A stretch of 64,000 bases of DNA from Streptomyces sp. LBL (GTDB lineage Bacteria > Actinomycetota > Actinomycetes > Streptomycetales > Streptomycetaceae): contig NZ_JARXYX010000034.1 in the NCBI RefSeq assembly GCF_029893585.1, positions 1 through 64,000 of the forward strand, read 5' to 3'. The notes under the pieces are model-generated. The model made no database searches. It saw only the letters and a program-made list of their open reading frames with translations, and was not told the DNA's origin. Both the position numbers and the translations under genes were made by a program. How positions within the stretch are numbered: position 1 is the first letter of the stretch; each line of letters starts with the position of its first letter. Below are positions 33,445 to 41,434 of the stretch, piece by piece.

Positions 33445-34323
33445 GTGAGCGTGGACAGTGACGCGGTACGGCTCAACACGGGCGAGGCGGACGATCCGGG
33501 CTGGGAGGTGGACCCGGACGACGACTGGGCTCTCGCGGTCGTGGCCACGGTGGGACGTCAGCTGCGGTTGCGGCGGGAGGCCGTGGGCATGCGGGCCGCC
33601 GACTTCGGGGAGGCCGTCGGGTACGGCGAGTGCCTGGTCTACAAGATCGAGGGTGGGAAGCGGATTCCCCGGCCCGAGTATCTGGACAAGGCCGATGAGG
33701 TACTGGCGGCGGGCGGGCTGCTCGCGGCGATGAAGGAGGACGTGAAGAAGGTCCGGTATCCGAAGAAGGTGCGGGACCTGGCGCAGATGGAAGCACGGGC
33801 GGTGGAGATCGGGGTGTACGTGTGCAGCAGCATTCCCGGTCTGTTGCAGACGCCTGAGCACGCCCGAGCCCTGTTGGAATCGTGGCAGCCGGCCTATTCA
33901 TCGGAGGACGTGGAGCGTCTGGCGGGAGCCCGCATGGCCCGCCGATCTGTCTTCGACCGGTCGCCCGCGCCTGCGCTCAGTTTCGTCCTGGAGGAGGCGA
34001 CGCTTCGCCGCAGAGTTGGGGGCACAATGGTGCGGCGACAACAGTTCGAACGCCTGCTGGAGGTAGGCCGGTTGAGCAACGTCACGCTTCAGGTGATGCC
34101 CATGGACAGCACGGCGCACCCCGGCATGAGCGGCAGGATCGAACTGCTGAAGTTCGAGGACGGCACCGCTGTCGGACGTTCCGACGGCGCTTTCAACGGC
34201 CGTCCGGTCTCCGATCTGAGGCAGCTGCGCATCCTTGAGCTGCGGTATGGCACGATCCGGGCCCAGGCTCTGCCGCCAGGGGAGTCGCTGGCCCTCGTCG
34301 AGCAACTGCTGGGAGACACATGA
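33445..34323 (+). CDS. XRE-family regulator with DUF5753 domain (WhiJ-like)
   Basis: 292 residues. An N-terminal helix-turn-helix (VGRQLRLRREAVGMRAADFGEAVGYGECLVYKIEGGKRIP, about 33-72) is followed by the DUF5753 effector domain (EIGVYVCSSIPGLLQTPEHARALL, VTLQVMPMDSTAHPGMSGRI). Proteins like this accompany DUF397 proteins throughout Streptomyces and relate to WhiJ, a developmental repressor. The GTG is preceded by GGGAGGG. The stop overlaps the ATG of the DUF397 gene, so the pair is co-translated. Confidence 0.9.
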   Translation: MSVDSDAVRLNTGEADDPGWEVDPDDDWALAVVATVGRQLRLRREAVGMRAADFGEAVGYGECLVYKIEGGKRIPRPEYLDKADEVLAAGGLLAAMKEDVKKVRYPKKVRDLAQMEARAVEIGVYVCSSIPGLLQTPEHARALLESWQPAYSSEDVERLAGARMARRSVFDRSPAPALSFVLEEATLRRRVGGTMVRRQQFERLLEVGRLSNVTLQVMPMDSTAHPGMSGRIELLKFEDGTAVGRSDGAFNGRPVSDLRQLRILELRYGTIRAQALPPGESLALVEQLLGDT

Positions 34324-34529
34324 TGCGCAAGTCCACCGCACGGGACGCCTCCGGACTGGCGTGGTTCAAGAGCAGCTACAGCGACGGCCCCGACGGCGAG
34401 TCCTGCGTGGAAGTCGCCACCACCCCCGGCACCGTGCACGTGCGCGACTCCAAGAACGTCGAGGGCCCCCGGTTCGCGGTCACGTCGGCCGCGTGGGCGG
34501 GCTTCGTGACGCTCGCGTCCGAGGGCTGA
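34320..34529 (+). CDS. DUF397 small protein
   Basis: 69 residues with the DUF397 signature: WFKSSYSDGPDGESCVEVAT and VRDSKNVEGPRFAVTSAAWAGFV. Such proteins are partners of the XRE(DUF5753) regulator encoded just upstream (ATGA overlap) and are thought to modulate it. Some such pairs have been discussed as toxin-antitoxin-like. The role of this particular pair is unknown. Confidence 0.9.
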   Translation: MMRKSTARDASGLAWFKSSYSDGPDGESCVEVATTPGTVHVRDSKNVEGPRFAVTSAAWAGFVTLASEG

Positions 34530-34783
34530 CGCCGGTGCCGGGTCCGACTGCTGTTCCGGCAGCAGGCGGACCCTCAGGTCGAGTTCTTCGGCGTCGGGTT
34601 TCCGTTCCGGGTGGCATGGGCAACGCCGTCCGGGGGTCTGGACGATCTTGCGGGGCCTGTGGCCAGGTGCCCCCACCTGGACCGTGACCACGTCTGGAGC
34701 GTCGCGGCCGAGGCCTGGGGCGCGCGGCGCGCCCACCCTCCTCAGGCGGTACGGTCGTCGTCACGCCGATGAGGAGAATCAAC

Positions 34784-37700
34784 GTGAGCAAGTTCGTGCG
34801 GCCCGCGGCCGAGGGCGCGGATCCCTTCGGTACCGCCCGTCTCAGGCGAGGCGTGCTGGATGCCTGGGCCACCAGCCCGGCCCGCTTCCGTGAGGACGCC
34901 AACGCCGAGGAGGACCTCGTCCTCGGCGGATACCGGGACCGCCTCGTCGTGGAGCTCGCCCAGAACGCCGCCGACGCCGCCGCCAGGGCAGGTGCCCCCG
35001 GCCGGCTCCGTCTCACCCTCCGCGAAGGCGTCCTCGTCGCCGCCAACACCGGCGCTCCCCTGGACGCGGCGGGCGTGGAGTCCCTTGCCACGCTCAGGGC
35101 CTCGGCCAAACGCGAGACGGACGAGAACACCATCGGCCGCTTCGGCGTCGGCTTCGCCGCCGTCCTGTCCGTCACCGACGAGCCCGCCGTCGTCGGCCGG
35201 CACGGCGGTGTCCGCTGGTCCCTGGCCGAGGCCCGCACCCTGGCCGCCGACGTCGCCCGGCACAGCCCGGGACTGGGCGACGAGGTCCGCCGACGGGACG
35301 GACACGTGCCCCTGCTGCGGCTCCCGTTCGCCGCCGAGGGCACCGCCCCCGACCCGTACGACACGGCCGTCATCCTGCCCCTGCGCGACGCGGCCGCCGC
35401 CGACCTCGCCGAACGCCTGCTGGACGCCGTGGACGACGCCCTCCTGCTCGCCCTGCCCGGGCTGGACGAGGTCGTGATCGAGACCGGCGACGGCACCCCG
35501 CGCACCCTGCGCCGCCGCACGGACGGCGACCTGACCGTCGTAGAGGACTCACGGGACGGTACGACCCGCTGGCGTACGGCCGCCGCGCACGGGCCGCTCA
35601 CGCCGGAGCTGCTCGCCGACCGTTCCGTGGAGGAGAGGCTGCGGCCGCACTGGTCGGTGACCTGGGCCGTACCCGTCGACGCCGACGGCGCCCCGGCCCG
35701 CCCCCGCACCAGCCCCGTCGTGCACGCCCCCACCCCCAGCGACGAGCCGCTCGGCGTCCCCGCCCTGCTCATCGCGTCGTTCCCGCTGGACACCACCCGC
35801 CGACACGCGGCCCCCGGCCCCCTCACCGACTTCCTGGTGCGGCGCGCGGCGGACGCGTACGCCGAACTCCTCGCCGGCTGGCGCCCGGTGACCACCGGCA
35901 TCATCGACCTGGTGCCCGGCCCGCTGGGCAAGGGCGAGCTGGACGGGGCGCTGCGGCAGGAGATCCTGGAGCGTCTGCCGCGTACCTCTTTCCTGCCACC
36001 CGCGCTGGAACCCGCTGCGCAAGACTCCGATGACGATGACGATGACGATGGCGATGGCGACGACCTGCCCGAGTCGCTCCGCCCGCGGGACGCGGAAGTG
36101 GTGGAGGGAGCGGGCAGTGACACCGTACGGGTCCTCGCCGAGGTGCTGCCGACCCTGCTCCCCGCCGGTCTCGAACGGCGGGTGGAGCTGCGGACGTTGG
36201 GCGTCGCCCGGGTCCCGCTGACGGAAGCCGTGGACCGGCTGGCGGGGCTGGAGAAGGCGCCGGAGTGGTGGCGGCGGCTCTACGACAGCCTCGCCGGGGT
36301 CGATCCGGACCGGCTGTCGGGACTGCCCGTGCCGCTCGCCGGGGGCACCTCCCAGGCGTTCCGCTCTGGGGTAGGGCGGACGACGATCGGCCCCCGGCAG
36401 GTCCTCCTGCCCACCTCCGACAGCGCCCCCGTCGACCCCGAGGTCCTCACCCGGCTCGGCCTCAAGGTCGCCCACCCGGACGCCGCCCACCCGCTCCTGG
36501 AGAAGCTCGGCGCGCTGCCCGCGACCCCGCGCGCGGTGCTCACGACCCCGCAGGTCCGGGCCGCCGTCGCCGCCTCGCTGGACGACGAGGGCGGGCTGGA
36601 CTGGGAGCAGGACGCGCCCGACGCCGAGGAACTGGCCGACACCGTCCTCGCGCTGGTCCGGGACGCGGGCCTGGAGCCCGGTGACGAGCCCTGGCTCGGC
36701 GCCCTCGCCCTGCCCGACGAGGACGGCGAACTGGTCCCCGCCAGCGAACTGGTCCTGCCCGGCAGCCCCTTCCACCAGATCATCCGCGAGGACGAACTCG
36801 CCACCGTCGACGCCGAGTTGGCGGAGAAATGGGGTGAGCGCCCGCTGGCGGCCTGCGGGGTCCTCGCCACCTTCGCCCTGGTCCGGGCCACCGACGTCGT
36901 CCTCGACCCCGACGAACTGGAGCCCCGCGAGAGCGACTTCGCCGAACCCGACGACGCCGGACTCCTGGACGCCGTGGACGTGTGGTGCGAGGACATCCTC
37001 GACCGCTTCCCGGACTCGCCCGTACCGCCGGTCGCCACGGAACTGGTCGCCGTACGGGATCTGGACCTGGTGGACGAGGACAAATGGCCCCTCGCGCTGG
37101 CTCTGCTGTCGCAACCCCCGCTGCGTGACGCTCTCGTCCAACCCGTGCGGATCCTGCTGCCCGACGGCACGCACGAGGTCGTACGGCCGTACACGGCCTG
37201 GTGGCTGCGCGGGAATCCGGTCCTCGACGGCCGCCGCCCCGCCGGTCTCCTGGCCGCCGGCGGCGACCCGCTCCTGCGCGGCCTGTACGACGAGGCCGAC
37301 GCGAACGGTTTTGAGGACGAGCAGGTCCTGCGGGCGCTGGGGGTACGGACGTCGGTCGCCGCCCTGCTCGACGAGCCCGGCGGCGCCGCCGAACTCCTGG
37401 ACCGCCTCGCCGACCCGGACCGCGAGGTCACCGGCGCCCAACTGCACGGCCTCTACAGCGCGCTGGCCGACCTGGACCCCGATCAGGTGACCCTCCCGGA
37501 CGAGCTGCGGGCCGTGACCGACGGCCGGGTCCAGGTGGTGGACGCGGCCGACGCCATGGTCGTCGACTCGCCCGACCTGCTGCCCTTCACGGAGGGCGTC
37601 CCGCTGCTCCCCGTACGCCCGGACCGCGCCGCCGAACTCGCCGAACTGTTCCAGGTGCGGCGCCTGAGCGAGTCCGTGACGGGGGAGGTCGACTCGGAGG

Positions 37701-37972
37701 GCACGGAACACGACGTACCGGAGCCGGTACGGGTCCTGCTGGGCGCCCGCACCCCCTCGACCTACGTCGAGCACGAGGAACTCGTCGTCGACGGCGTCTC
37801 CCTGGACTGGCGCCTCACCACGGACGGCATCCCGCACGCCTCCACCCTGGAGGGCGTCGCCGCGAGCCTGGCCTGGGCGGCGGGACAGTGGCCACGGCGG
37901 TTCGAGGTGGCGGCGCTGATGGAGGATCCGTCACGGACGGGGGAACTGGCTCGGGATCGGTGGTTCGACTGA
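34784..37972 (+). CDS. Sacsin-like GHKL ATPase domain protein, 1062 residues
   Basis: A large cytoplasmic protein whose first 200 residues form a GHKL/Hsp90-type ATPase as in sacsin: RLVVELAQNAADAAARAGAP (N-box, about 55-74), NTGAPLDAAGVESL, GRFGVGFAAVLSVTDEP (glycine loop, about 118-134). The remaining 860 residues are a repeating alpha/beta architecture without recognised domains, with an acidic DSDDDDDDDGDGDD run near 415. A chaperone or nucleic-acid-processing ATPase role is possible but not shown. The GTG is chosen because GAGGAG lies 7 bases upstream; an in-frame ATG is 15 bases further 5'. It is alone on its strand, following the XRE-DUF397 pair by 254 bp. Confidence 0.8.
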   Translation: MSKFVRPAAEGADPFGTARLRRGVLDAWATSPARFREDANAEEDLVLGGYRDRLVVELAQNAADAAARAGAPGRLRLTLREGVLVAANTGAPLDAAGVESLATLRASAKRETDENTIGRFGVGFAAVLSVTDEPAVVGRHGGVRWSLAEARTLAADVARHSPGLGDEVRRRDGHVPLLRLPFAAEGTAPDPYDTAVILPLRDAAAADLAERLLDAVDDALLLALPGLDEVVIETGDGTPRTLRRRTDGDLTVVEDSRDGTTRWRTAAAHGPLTPELLADRSVEERLRPHWSVTWAVPVDADGAPARPRTSPVVHAPTPSDEPLGVPALLIASFPLDTTRRHAAPGPLTDFLVRRAADAYAELLAGWRPVTTGIIDLVPGPLGKGELDGALRQEILERLPRTSFLPPALEPAAQDSDDDDDDDGDGDDLPESLRPRDAEVVEGAGSDTVRVLAEVLPTLLPAGLERRVELRTLGVARVPLTEAVDRLAGLEKAPEWWRRLYDSLAGVDPDRLSGLPVPLAGGTSQAFRSGVGRTTIGPRQVLLPTSDSAPVDPEVLTRLGLKVAHPDAAHPLLEKLGALPATPRAVLTTPQVRAAVAASLDDEGGLDWEQDAPDAEELADTVLALVRDAGLEPGDEPWLGALALPDEDGELVPASELVLPGSPFHQIIREDELATVDAELAEKWGERPLAACGVLATFALVRATDVVLDPDELEPRESDFAEPDDAGLLDAVDVWCEDILDRFPDSPVPPVATELVAVRDLDLVDEDKWPLALALLSQPPLRDALVQPVRILLPDGTHEVVRPYTAWWLRGNPVLDGRRPAGLLAAGGDPLLRGLYDEADANGFEDEQVLRALGVRTSVAALLDEPGGAAELLDRLADPDREVTGAQLHGLYSALADLDPDQVTLPDELRAVTDGRVQVVDAADAMVVDSPDLLPFTEGVPLLPVRPDRAAELAELFQVRRLSESVTGEVDSEGTEHDVPEPVRVLLGARTPSTYVEHEELVVDGVSLDWRLTTDGIPHASTLEGVAASLAWAAGQWPRRFEVAALMEDPSRTGELARDRWFD

Positions 37973-37984
37973 TTGCGGCTGTCC

Positions 37985-38050
37985 GGTTGGTCCGGTCAGC
38001 CTGGTCGGTCCGGTCGGTCCGGTCGGTCCGGTCGGTCCGGTCAGTCCGAC
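37985..38050 (+). repeat. Short GGTCCGGTC-type tandem repeat
   Basis: A 9-nt period (GTCGGTCCG variants) is repeated seven or so times directly after the stop of the sacsin-like gene. Confidence 0.8.
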
Positions 38051-38153
38051 GACCTTCCGCGGCTCCGCGCAGGCAGACTCAACTCCGTTCGTTCCTCTGG
38101 GCGTTCGCGCTAAAAATTCATCTCTTCCGTACAACCTTTCACATGCACCGCGT

Positions 38154-38180
38154 ATCTCTTCACGTGAGTCAACAGACTCC
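38154..38180 (+). promoter_or_regulatory. Shared 27-bp element, copy 1
   Basis: ATCT-N6-GTGAGTCAACAGACTCC, 79 bp upstream of the first secreted-protein gene. It contains the perfect inverted repeat GAGTC-AACA-GACTC. The same element stands before both downstream paralogues and nowhere else that I noticed. Confidence 0.65.
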
Positions 38181-38258
38181 ACCATCACTTGGGTCCCGCA
38201 TCGACGACGGGCCGTGAGGCACGACCAGTGCCGGGACCCTCTTTCACGTGGGGAATAC

Positions 38259-39131
38259 ATGCGTATACGTGCCACCGTGGCCGCCGTCTCCGGCGCCCTG
38301 GCCCTCTCCGCCCTCGTCGTGCCGGCGGCGCAGGCCGACTCGCAGGGTGCGAAGAGCCTGGACCGGCCGAGCGCCGCGGAGCGTTTCGGCACCTCGTCCG
38401 CCAGGTCGGCGGTCGGAGCGACCGCCGCGCCCACCGTCTCCAACGTGACGGTGAACGCCGGCAAGGACATCGTTCTCGGCACCACCGTCGCCAAGACCAT
38501 CGCCGTGTCCCTGACCGCCAGCCACGCCAGCGGCATCGAGGACGCGTACATCGACCTCTGGCACGGCACGAACGTCGAGGACGGCGTCGACGGCTACCTC
38601 CCGCCGAACGAGGAGGTCGCCACCTGCACGGCGACCACCGCCACGACGTCGAAGTGCAAGCTCACCATCACGATCACACCCGGACTGCACGGTGACGGGG
38701 TCGGCGAACTGTTCGCCAACCCGCTGGCCGGTACCTGGCACGTCACCGCGGCCGTCCTGTCCAAGGACGGCGAGGTCTACTCGAACGACTTCTACAAGAC
38801 CCACAAGGTCCAGCGTCTGTCGAAGCTCGTGGTCAACGCCGCGCCGGAGCCGGTGAAGAAGGGCAAGACCATCACCGCCACCGGCAAGCTGTCCCGCGCG
38901 AACTGGGAGGACGGCAAGTACCACGGCTACACCGGCCAGCCGGTGAAGCTGCAGTTCCGTAAGAAGAACTCCAACACCTACACCACCGTGAAGACCATCA
39001 AGACCAACTCCACGGGCAACCTGAGCACCACCGTGAAGGCGGCCGAGGACGGGTTCTTCCGGTACAGCTTCGCGGGTACCTCGACGACTCCGGCGGTCAA
39101 CGCCGCGGGTGACTTCGTCGACGTGCGATAG
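38259..39131 (+). CDS. Secreted Ig-like-fold protein, paralogue 1
   Basis: 290 residues. A Sec signal peptide (MRIRATVAAVSGALALSALV, cleavage near AQA|DS) is followed by two beta-rich domains: residues 55-180 (with a probable disulfide CTATTATTSKC) and a conserved C-terminal domain 185-290 (LVVNAAPEPVKKGKTITATG, LSRANWEDGKY, VKLQFRKKNSNTYTTVKTIK, YSFAGTSTTPAVNAAGDFVD). The C-terminal domain is nearly identical in all three adjacent paralogues. It looks like an extracellular Ig-like repeat, possibly a cell-surface or secreted structural protein. GTGGGGA precedes the ATG. Confidence 0.75.
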   Translation: MRIRATVAAVSGALALSALVVPAAQADSQGAKSLDRPSAAERFGTSSARSAVGATAAPTVSNVTVNAGKDIVLGTTVAKTIAVSLTASHASGIEDAYIDLWHGTNVEDGVDGYLPPNEEVATCTATTATTSKCKLTITITPGLHGDGVGELFANPLAGTWHVTAAVLSKDGEVYSNDFYKTHKVQRLSKLVVNAAPEPVKKGKTITATGKLSRANWEDGKYHGYTGQPVKLQFRKKNSNTYTTVKTIKTNSTGNLSTTVKAAEDGFFRYSFAGTSTTPAVNAAGDFVDVR

Positions 39132-39191
39132 GCGTCGTGCGATAAGCCACGTGCGATAAGCCACGTGCGATGAACGACGTGCGATGAACGA
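39122..39191 (+). repeat. Five tandem 14-nt repeats overlapping the stop codon of paralogue 1
   Basis: Units CGTGCGATAGGCGT, two of CGTGCGATAAGCCA, and two of CGTGCGATGAACGA at 39122, 39136, 39150, 39164 and 39178. The first unit includes the native last codons (GTG CGA TAG), so the array seems to have grown from the gene end. Confidence 0.9.
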
Positions 39192-39275
39192 TGTGATGTA
39201 AGGAGAGGGCGTCGGCGGAGCTTCCGTCGGCGCCCTTCCCGCTGGCTGCGGTGAAACCTTTCTCATCCGCGACGC

Positions 39276-39302
39276 ATCTGACTACGTGACTCAACAGGGT
39301 CC
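39276..39302 (+). promoter_or_regulatory. Shared 27-bp element, copy 2
   Basis: ATCT-N6-GTGACTCAACAGGGTCC, 47 bp upstream of the second paralogue. It agrees with copies 1 and 3 at all but a few positions. Its inverted repeat is degenerate, so the conserved part may be a protein-binding or transcription-start feature and not a hairpin. Confidence 0.6.
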
Positions 39303-39348
39303 ACGGGGACGACCACCCCCGGAGCCCTTTTCCACGTGGGGGATCAGC

Positions 39349-40320
39349 ATGCGTATACGCGCCACCGTGGCCGCCGTCTCCGGCGCCCTCGCTCTTTCCG
39401 CGGTCGCCGTCCCGGCCGCGCAGGCCGGCGACGGTTCTTCCAACTCTTCCTACCGTGCGCACGCCGAGCGGGCGTTGTCGCACATCACCTCGTCTGCGCC
39501 TTCCTCATCTGCTTCGTCCGGCTCATCCGGCTCATCCGGCTCATCCGGCTCATCCGGCTCATCCGGCTCGTCCGGTTCGGGCAGAACCGCGTCCCGTGCC
39601 GGCATCGCCGCGCCGCCCGCCCCCGACGTCAGCTTCTCCCACTTCAAGATCGCCAAGGCGATCAAGGTCGGGACCGCCGGCAGGGTCTCCGTGGCGGCCA
39701 CCTACACGCTGACCCACGGCGCCGACGTCGACATCACCTCCGACGACTTCGCCAACGGCCCTTTCATCTACAAGGGTTCGTCGATCGAGAACGCGGAGAC
39801 CGGGCTGACCGGTGAATACCCGGCCACCTGCACCGCCACGTCGGCGACCACCGCCGACTGCAAGGGCGTCATCGAGATCGACCCCGCCGAGGACTACCTG
39901 GCCAACTCCTACGCCGGCGCCTGGTCGGGCGGCGGGCTGGCCCTCAACTACGCCACCGGCGGCGAGAAGACCCAGGGCGGCCTCGGCAACATCCTGGTCC
40001 AGCGCGCCTCCCAGCTGACCGTCAACGCCGCGCCGGAGCCGGTGAAGAAGGGCAAGACCATCACCGTCACCGGCAAGCTGTCCCGGGCCAACTGGGAGAC
40101 CCTCAAGTACGCGGGCTACTCCACCCAGCCGGTGAAGCTGCAGTTCCGTCAGAAGAACTCCAGCACCTACACCACCGTGAAGACCATCAAGACGAACTCC
40201 ACGGGCAACCTGAGCACCACCGTGAAGGCGTCCGTCGACGGCTACTTCCGGTACAGCTTCGCGGGTACCTCGACGACTCCGGCGGTCAACGCCGCCGGTG
40301 ACTTCGTCGACGTGCGCTGA
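39349..40320 (+). CDS. Secreted Ig-like-fold protein, paralogue 2
   Basis: 323 residues. The signal peptide is identical to that of paralogue 1 for its first 18 residues. Between signal and first domain lies a Ser/Gly linker made of GSS repeats (from TCATCCGGC units). The beta domain DVSFSHFKIAKAIKVG..YTLTHGADVDITSDDF is shared with paralogue 3, and the C-terminal domain with both. One Cys pair (CTATSATTADC) is conserved. GTGGGGGA lies 5 bases before the ATG. Probably secreted to the cell surface or medium. Confidence 0.75.
   Translation: MRIRATVAAVSGALALSAVAVPAAQAGDGSSNSSYRAHAERALSHITSSAPSSSASSGSSGSSGSSGSSGSSGSSGSGRTASRAGIAAPPAPDVSFSHFKIAKAIKVGTAGRVSVAATYTLTHGADVDITSDDFANGPFIYKGSSIENAETGLTGEYPATCTATSATTADCKGVIEIDPAEDYLANSYAGAWSGGGLALNYATGGEKTQGGLGNILVQRASQLTVNAAPEPVKKGKTITVTGKLSRANWETLKYAGYSTQPVKLQFRQKNSSTYTTVKTIKTNSTGNLSTTVKASVDGYFRYSFAGTSTTPAVNAAGDFVDVR
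39515..39580 (+). repeat. In-frame 9-nt tandem repeat (Gly-Ser-Ser)
   Basis: About six or seven copies of TCATCCGGC (with a TCGTCCGGC variant at each end) encoding SSG units near the N-terminus of paralogue 2. The period keeps the frame. Confidence 0.9.
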
Positions 40321-40492
40321 CCACAGCTTTCAGGCCGGACAGGGCAGTTGCCGGACGCGTCGGCCTCAGCTTCCTCGTCGGCCTCAGGTCTTCCTGAGGC
40401 CGATGTTCCGCTTTCGTCATGCAAACGTCAAACATTGGCCATGTACAGGCTAAATCAAGCCACGTGGCTACAACCCGCCCCACCCCTCACGG

Positions 40493-40519
40493 ATCTGATC
40501 GCGTGAGTCAACAGACTCC
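40493..40519 (+). promoter_or_regulatory. Shared 27-bp element, copy 3
   Basis: ATCT-N6-GTGAGTCAACAGACTCC, 31 bp upstream of the third paralogue. Its 17-base core is identical to copy 1, followed in both cases by an ATCACTT motif. Confidence 0.65.
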
Positions 40520-40549
40520 TAGATCACTTCTCCCCCAGGGGAACGCAAA

Positions 40550-41392
40550 ATGCGCACAAGAGCCAAACTGGCCGCCGTCTCCGCTCTGACCGGCGCCCTG
40601 GCCCTGACCGCCCTCGCCGCCCCGGCGGCGCAGGCGGCCGACTCCGGCACTCCGTACACGCTGGACGTCAGTTTCTCGAACTTCAAGATCGCCTCTGCGA
40701 TCAAGGTCGGCACCACCAACGTGGTCTCCGCGAAGGTCACCTACACGCTGACCCACGGTACGGGCGTCAACATCACGGCGGACGACTTCTTCACCGACGC
40801 CTTCCTCTACCGCGGTTCGTATCCCGACGACACCAACGAACTGCTCGACGACGACTTCTCCACCTGCACCGCCACCTCGTCGACCGCCGCCACCTGCACC
40901 GGCACCGTCGACATCCACCCGGCCGACGGCGACCTCACCAACGCGGACGCGGGCAGCTGGCACGCCGCCGCCGAGGCCACCGCCTTCAACGGCCAGGACC
41001 CGTCCGGCAGTAGCATCGACTACAGCAAGGTCGGCTACAAGGACCAGGGTGCCCTCGCGGCCACGCTGGTGCAGCGCAACTCCGCGCTGACCGTCAACGC
41101 CGGTCCCGAGCCCGTCGTCAAGGGCAAGACCATCACCTCCACGGGCAAGCTGTCCCGCGCCAACTGGGAGGACGGCCAGTACCACGGCTACACCGCCCAG
41201 CCGGTCAAGCTCCAGTTCCGCAAGGCGGGCACCAGCACGTACACCACGGTCAAGACGGTGACCTCGGACTCGTACGGCAATGTGAAGGCCACCGCGACGG
41301 CCGCCTACGACGGCTACTGGCGCTTCAGCTTCGCGGGCACCTCGACGACGCCGGCGGTCAGCGCCGCCGGTGACTACGTCGACGTCAAGTGA
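40550..41392 (+). CDS. Secreted Ig-like-fold protein, paralogue 3
   Basis: 280 residues. The signal peptide (MRTRAKLAAVSALTGALALT, cleavage near AQA|AD) is followed by the beta domain LDVSFSNFKIASAIKVGTTN..VTYTLTHGTGVNITADDF and the common C-terminal domain ending SAAGDYVDVK. It lacks the Ser/Gly linker of paralogue 2. Conserved Cys pair in CTATSSTAATC. AGGGGAA lies 6-7 bases before the ATG. The gene ends 43 bp before the convergent P-type ATPase gene. Confidence 0.75.
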   Translation: MRTRAKLAAVSALTGALALTALAAPAAQAADSGTPYTLDVSFSNFKIASAIKVGTTNVVSAKVTYTLTHGTGVNITADDFFTDAFLYRGSYPDDTNELLDDDFSTCTATSSTAATCTGTVDIHPADGDLTNADAGSWHAAAEATAFNGQDPSGSSIDYSKVGYKDQGALAATLVQRNSALTVNAGPEPVVKGKTITSTGKLSRANWEDGQYHGYTAQPVKLQFRKAGTSTYTTVKTVTSDSYGNVKATATAAYDGYWRFSFAGTSTTPAVSAAGDYVDVK

Positions 41393-41434
41393 TCAAAGCA
41401 ACCGCAGGTAGATGCCGGTAATCGCAGGTAATCA

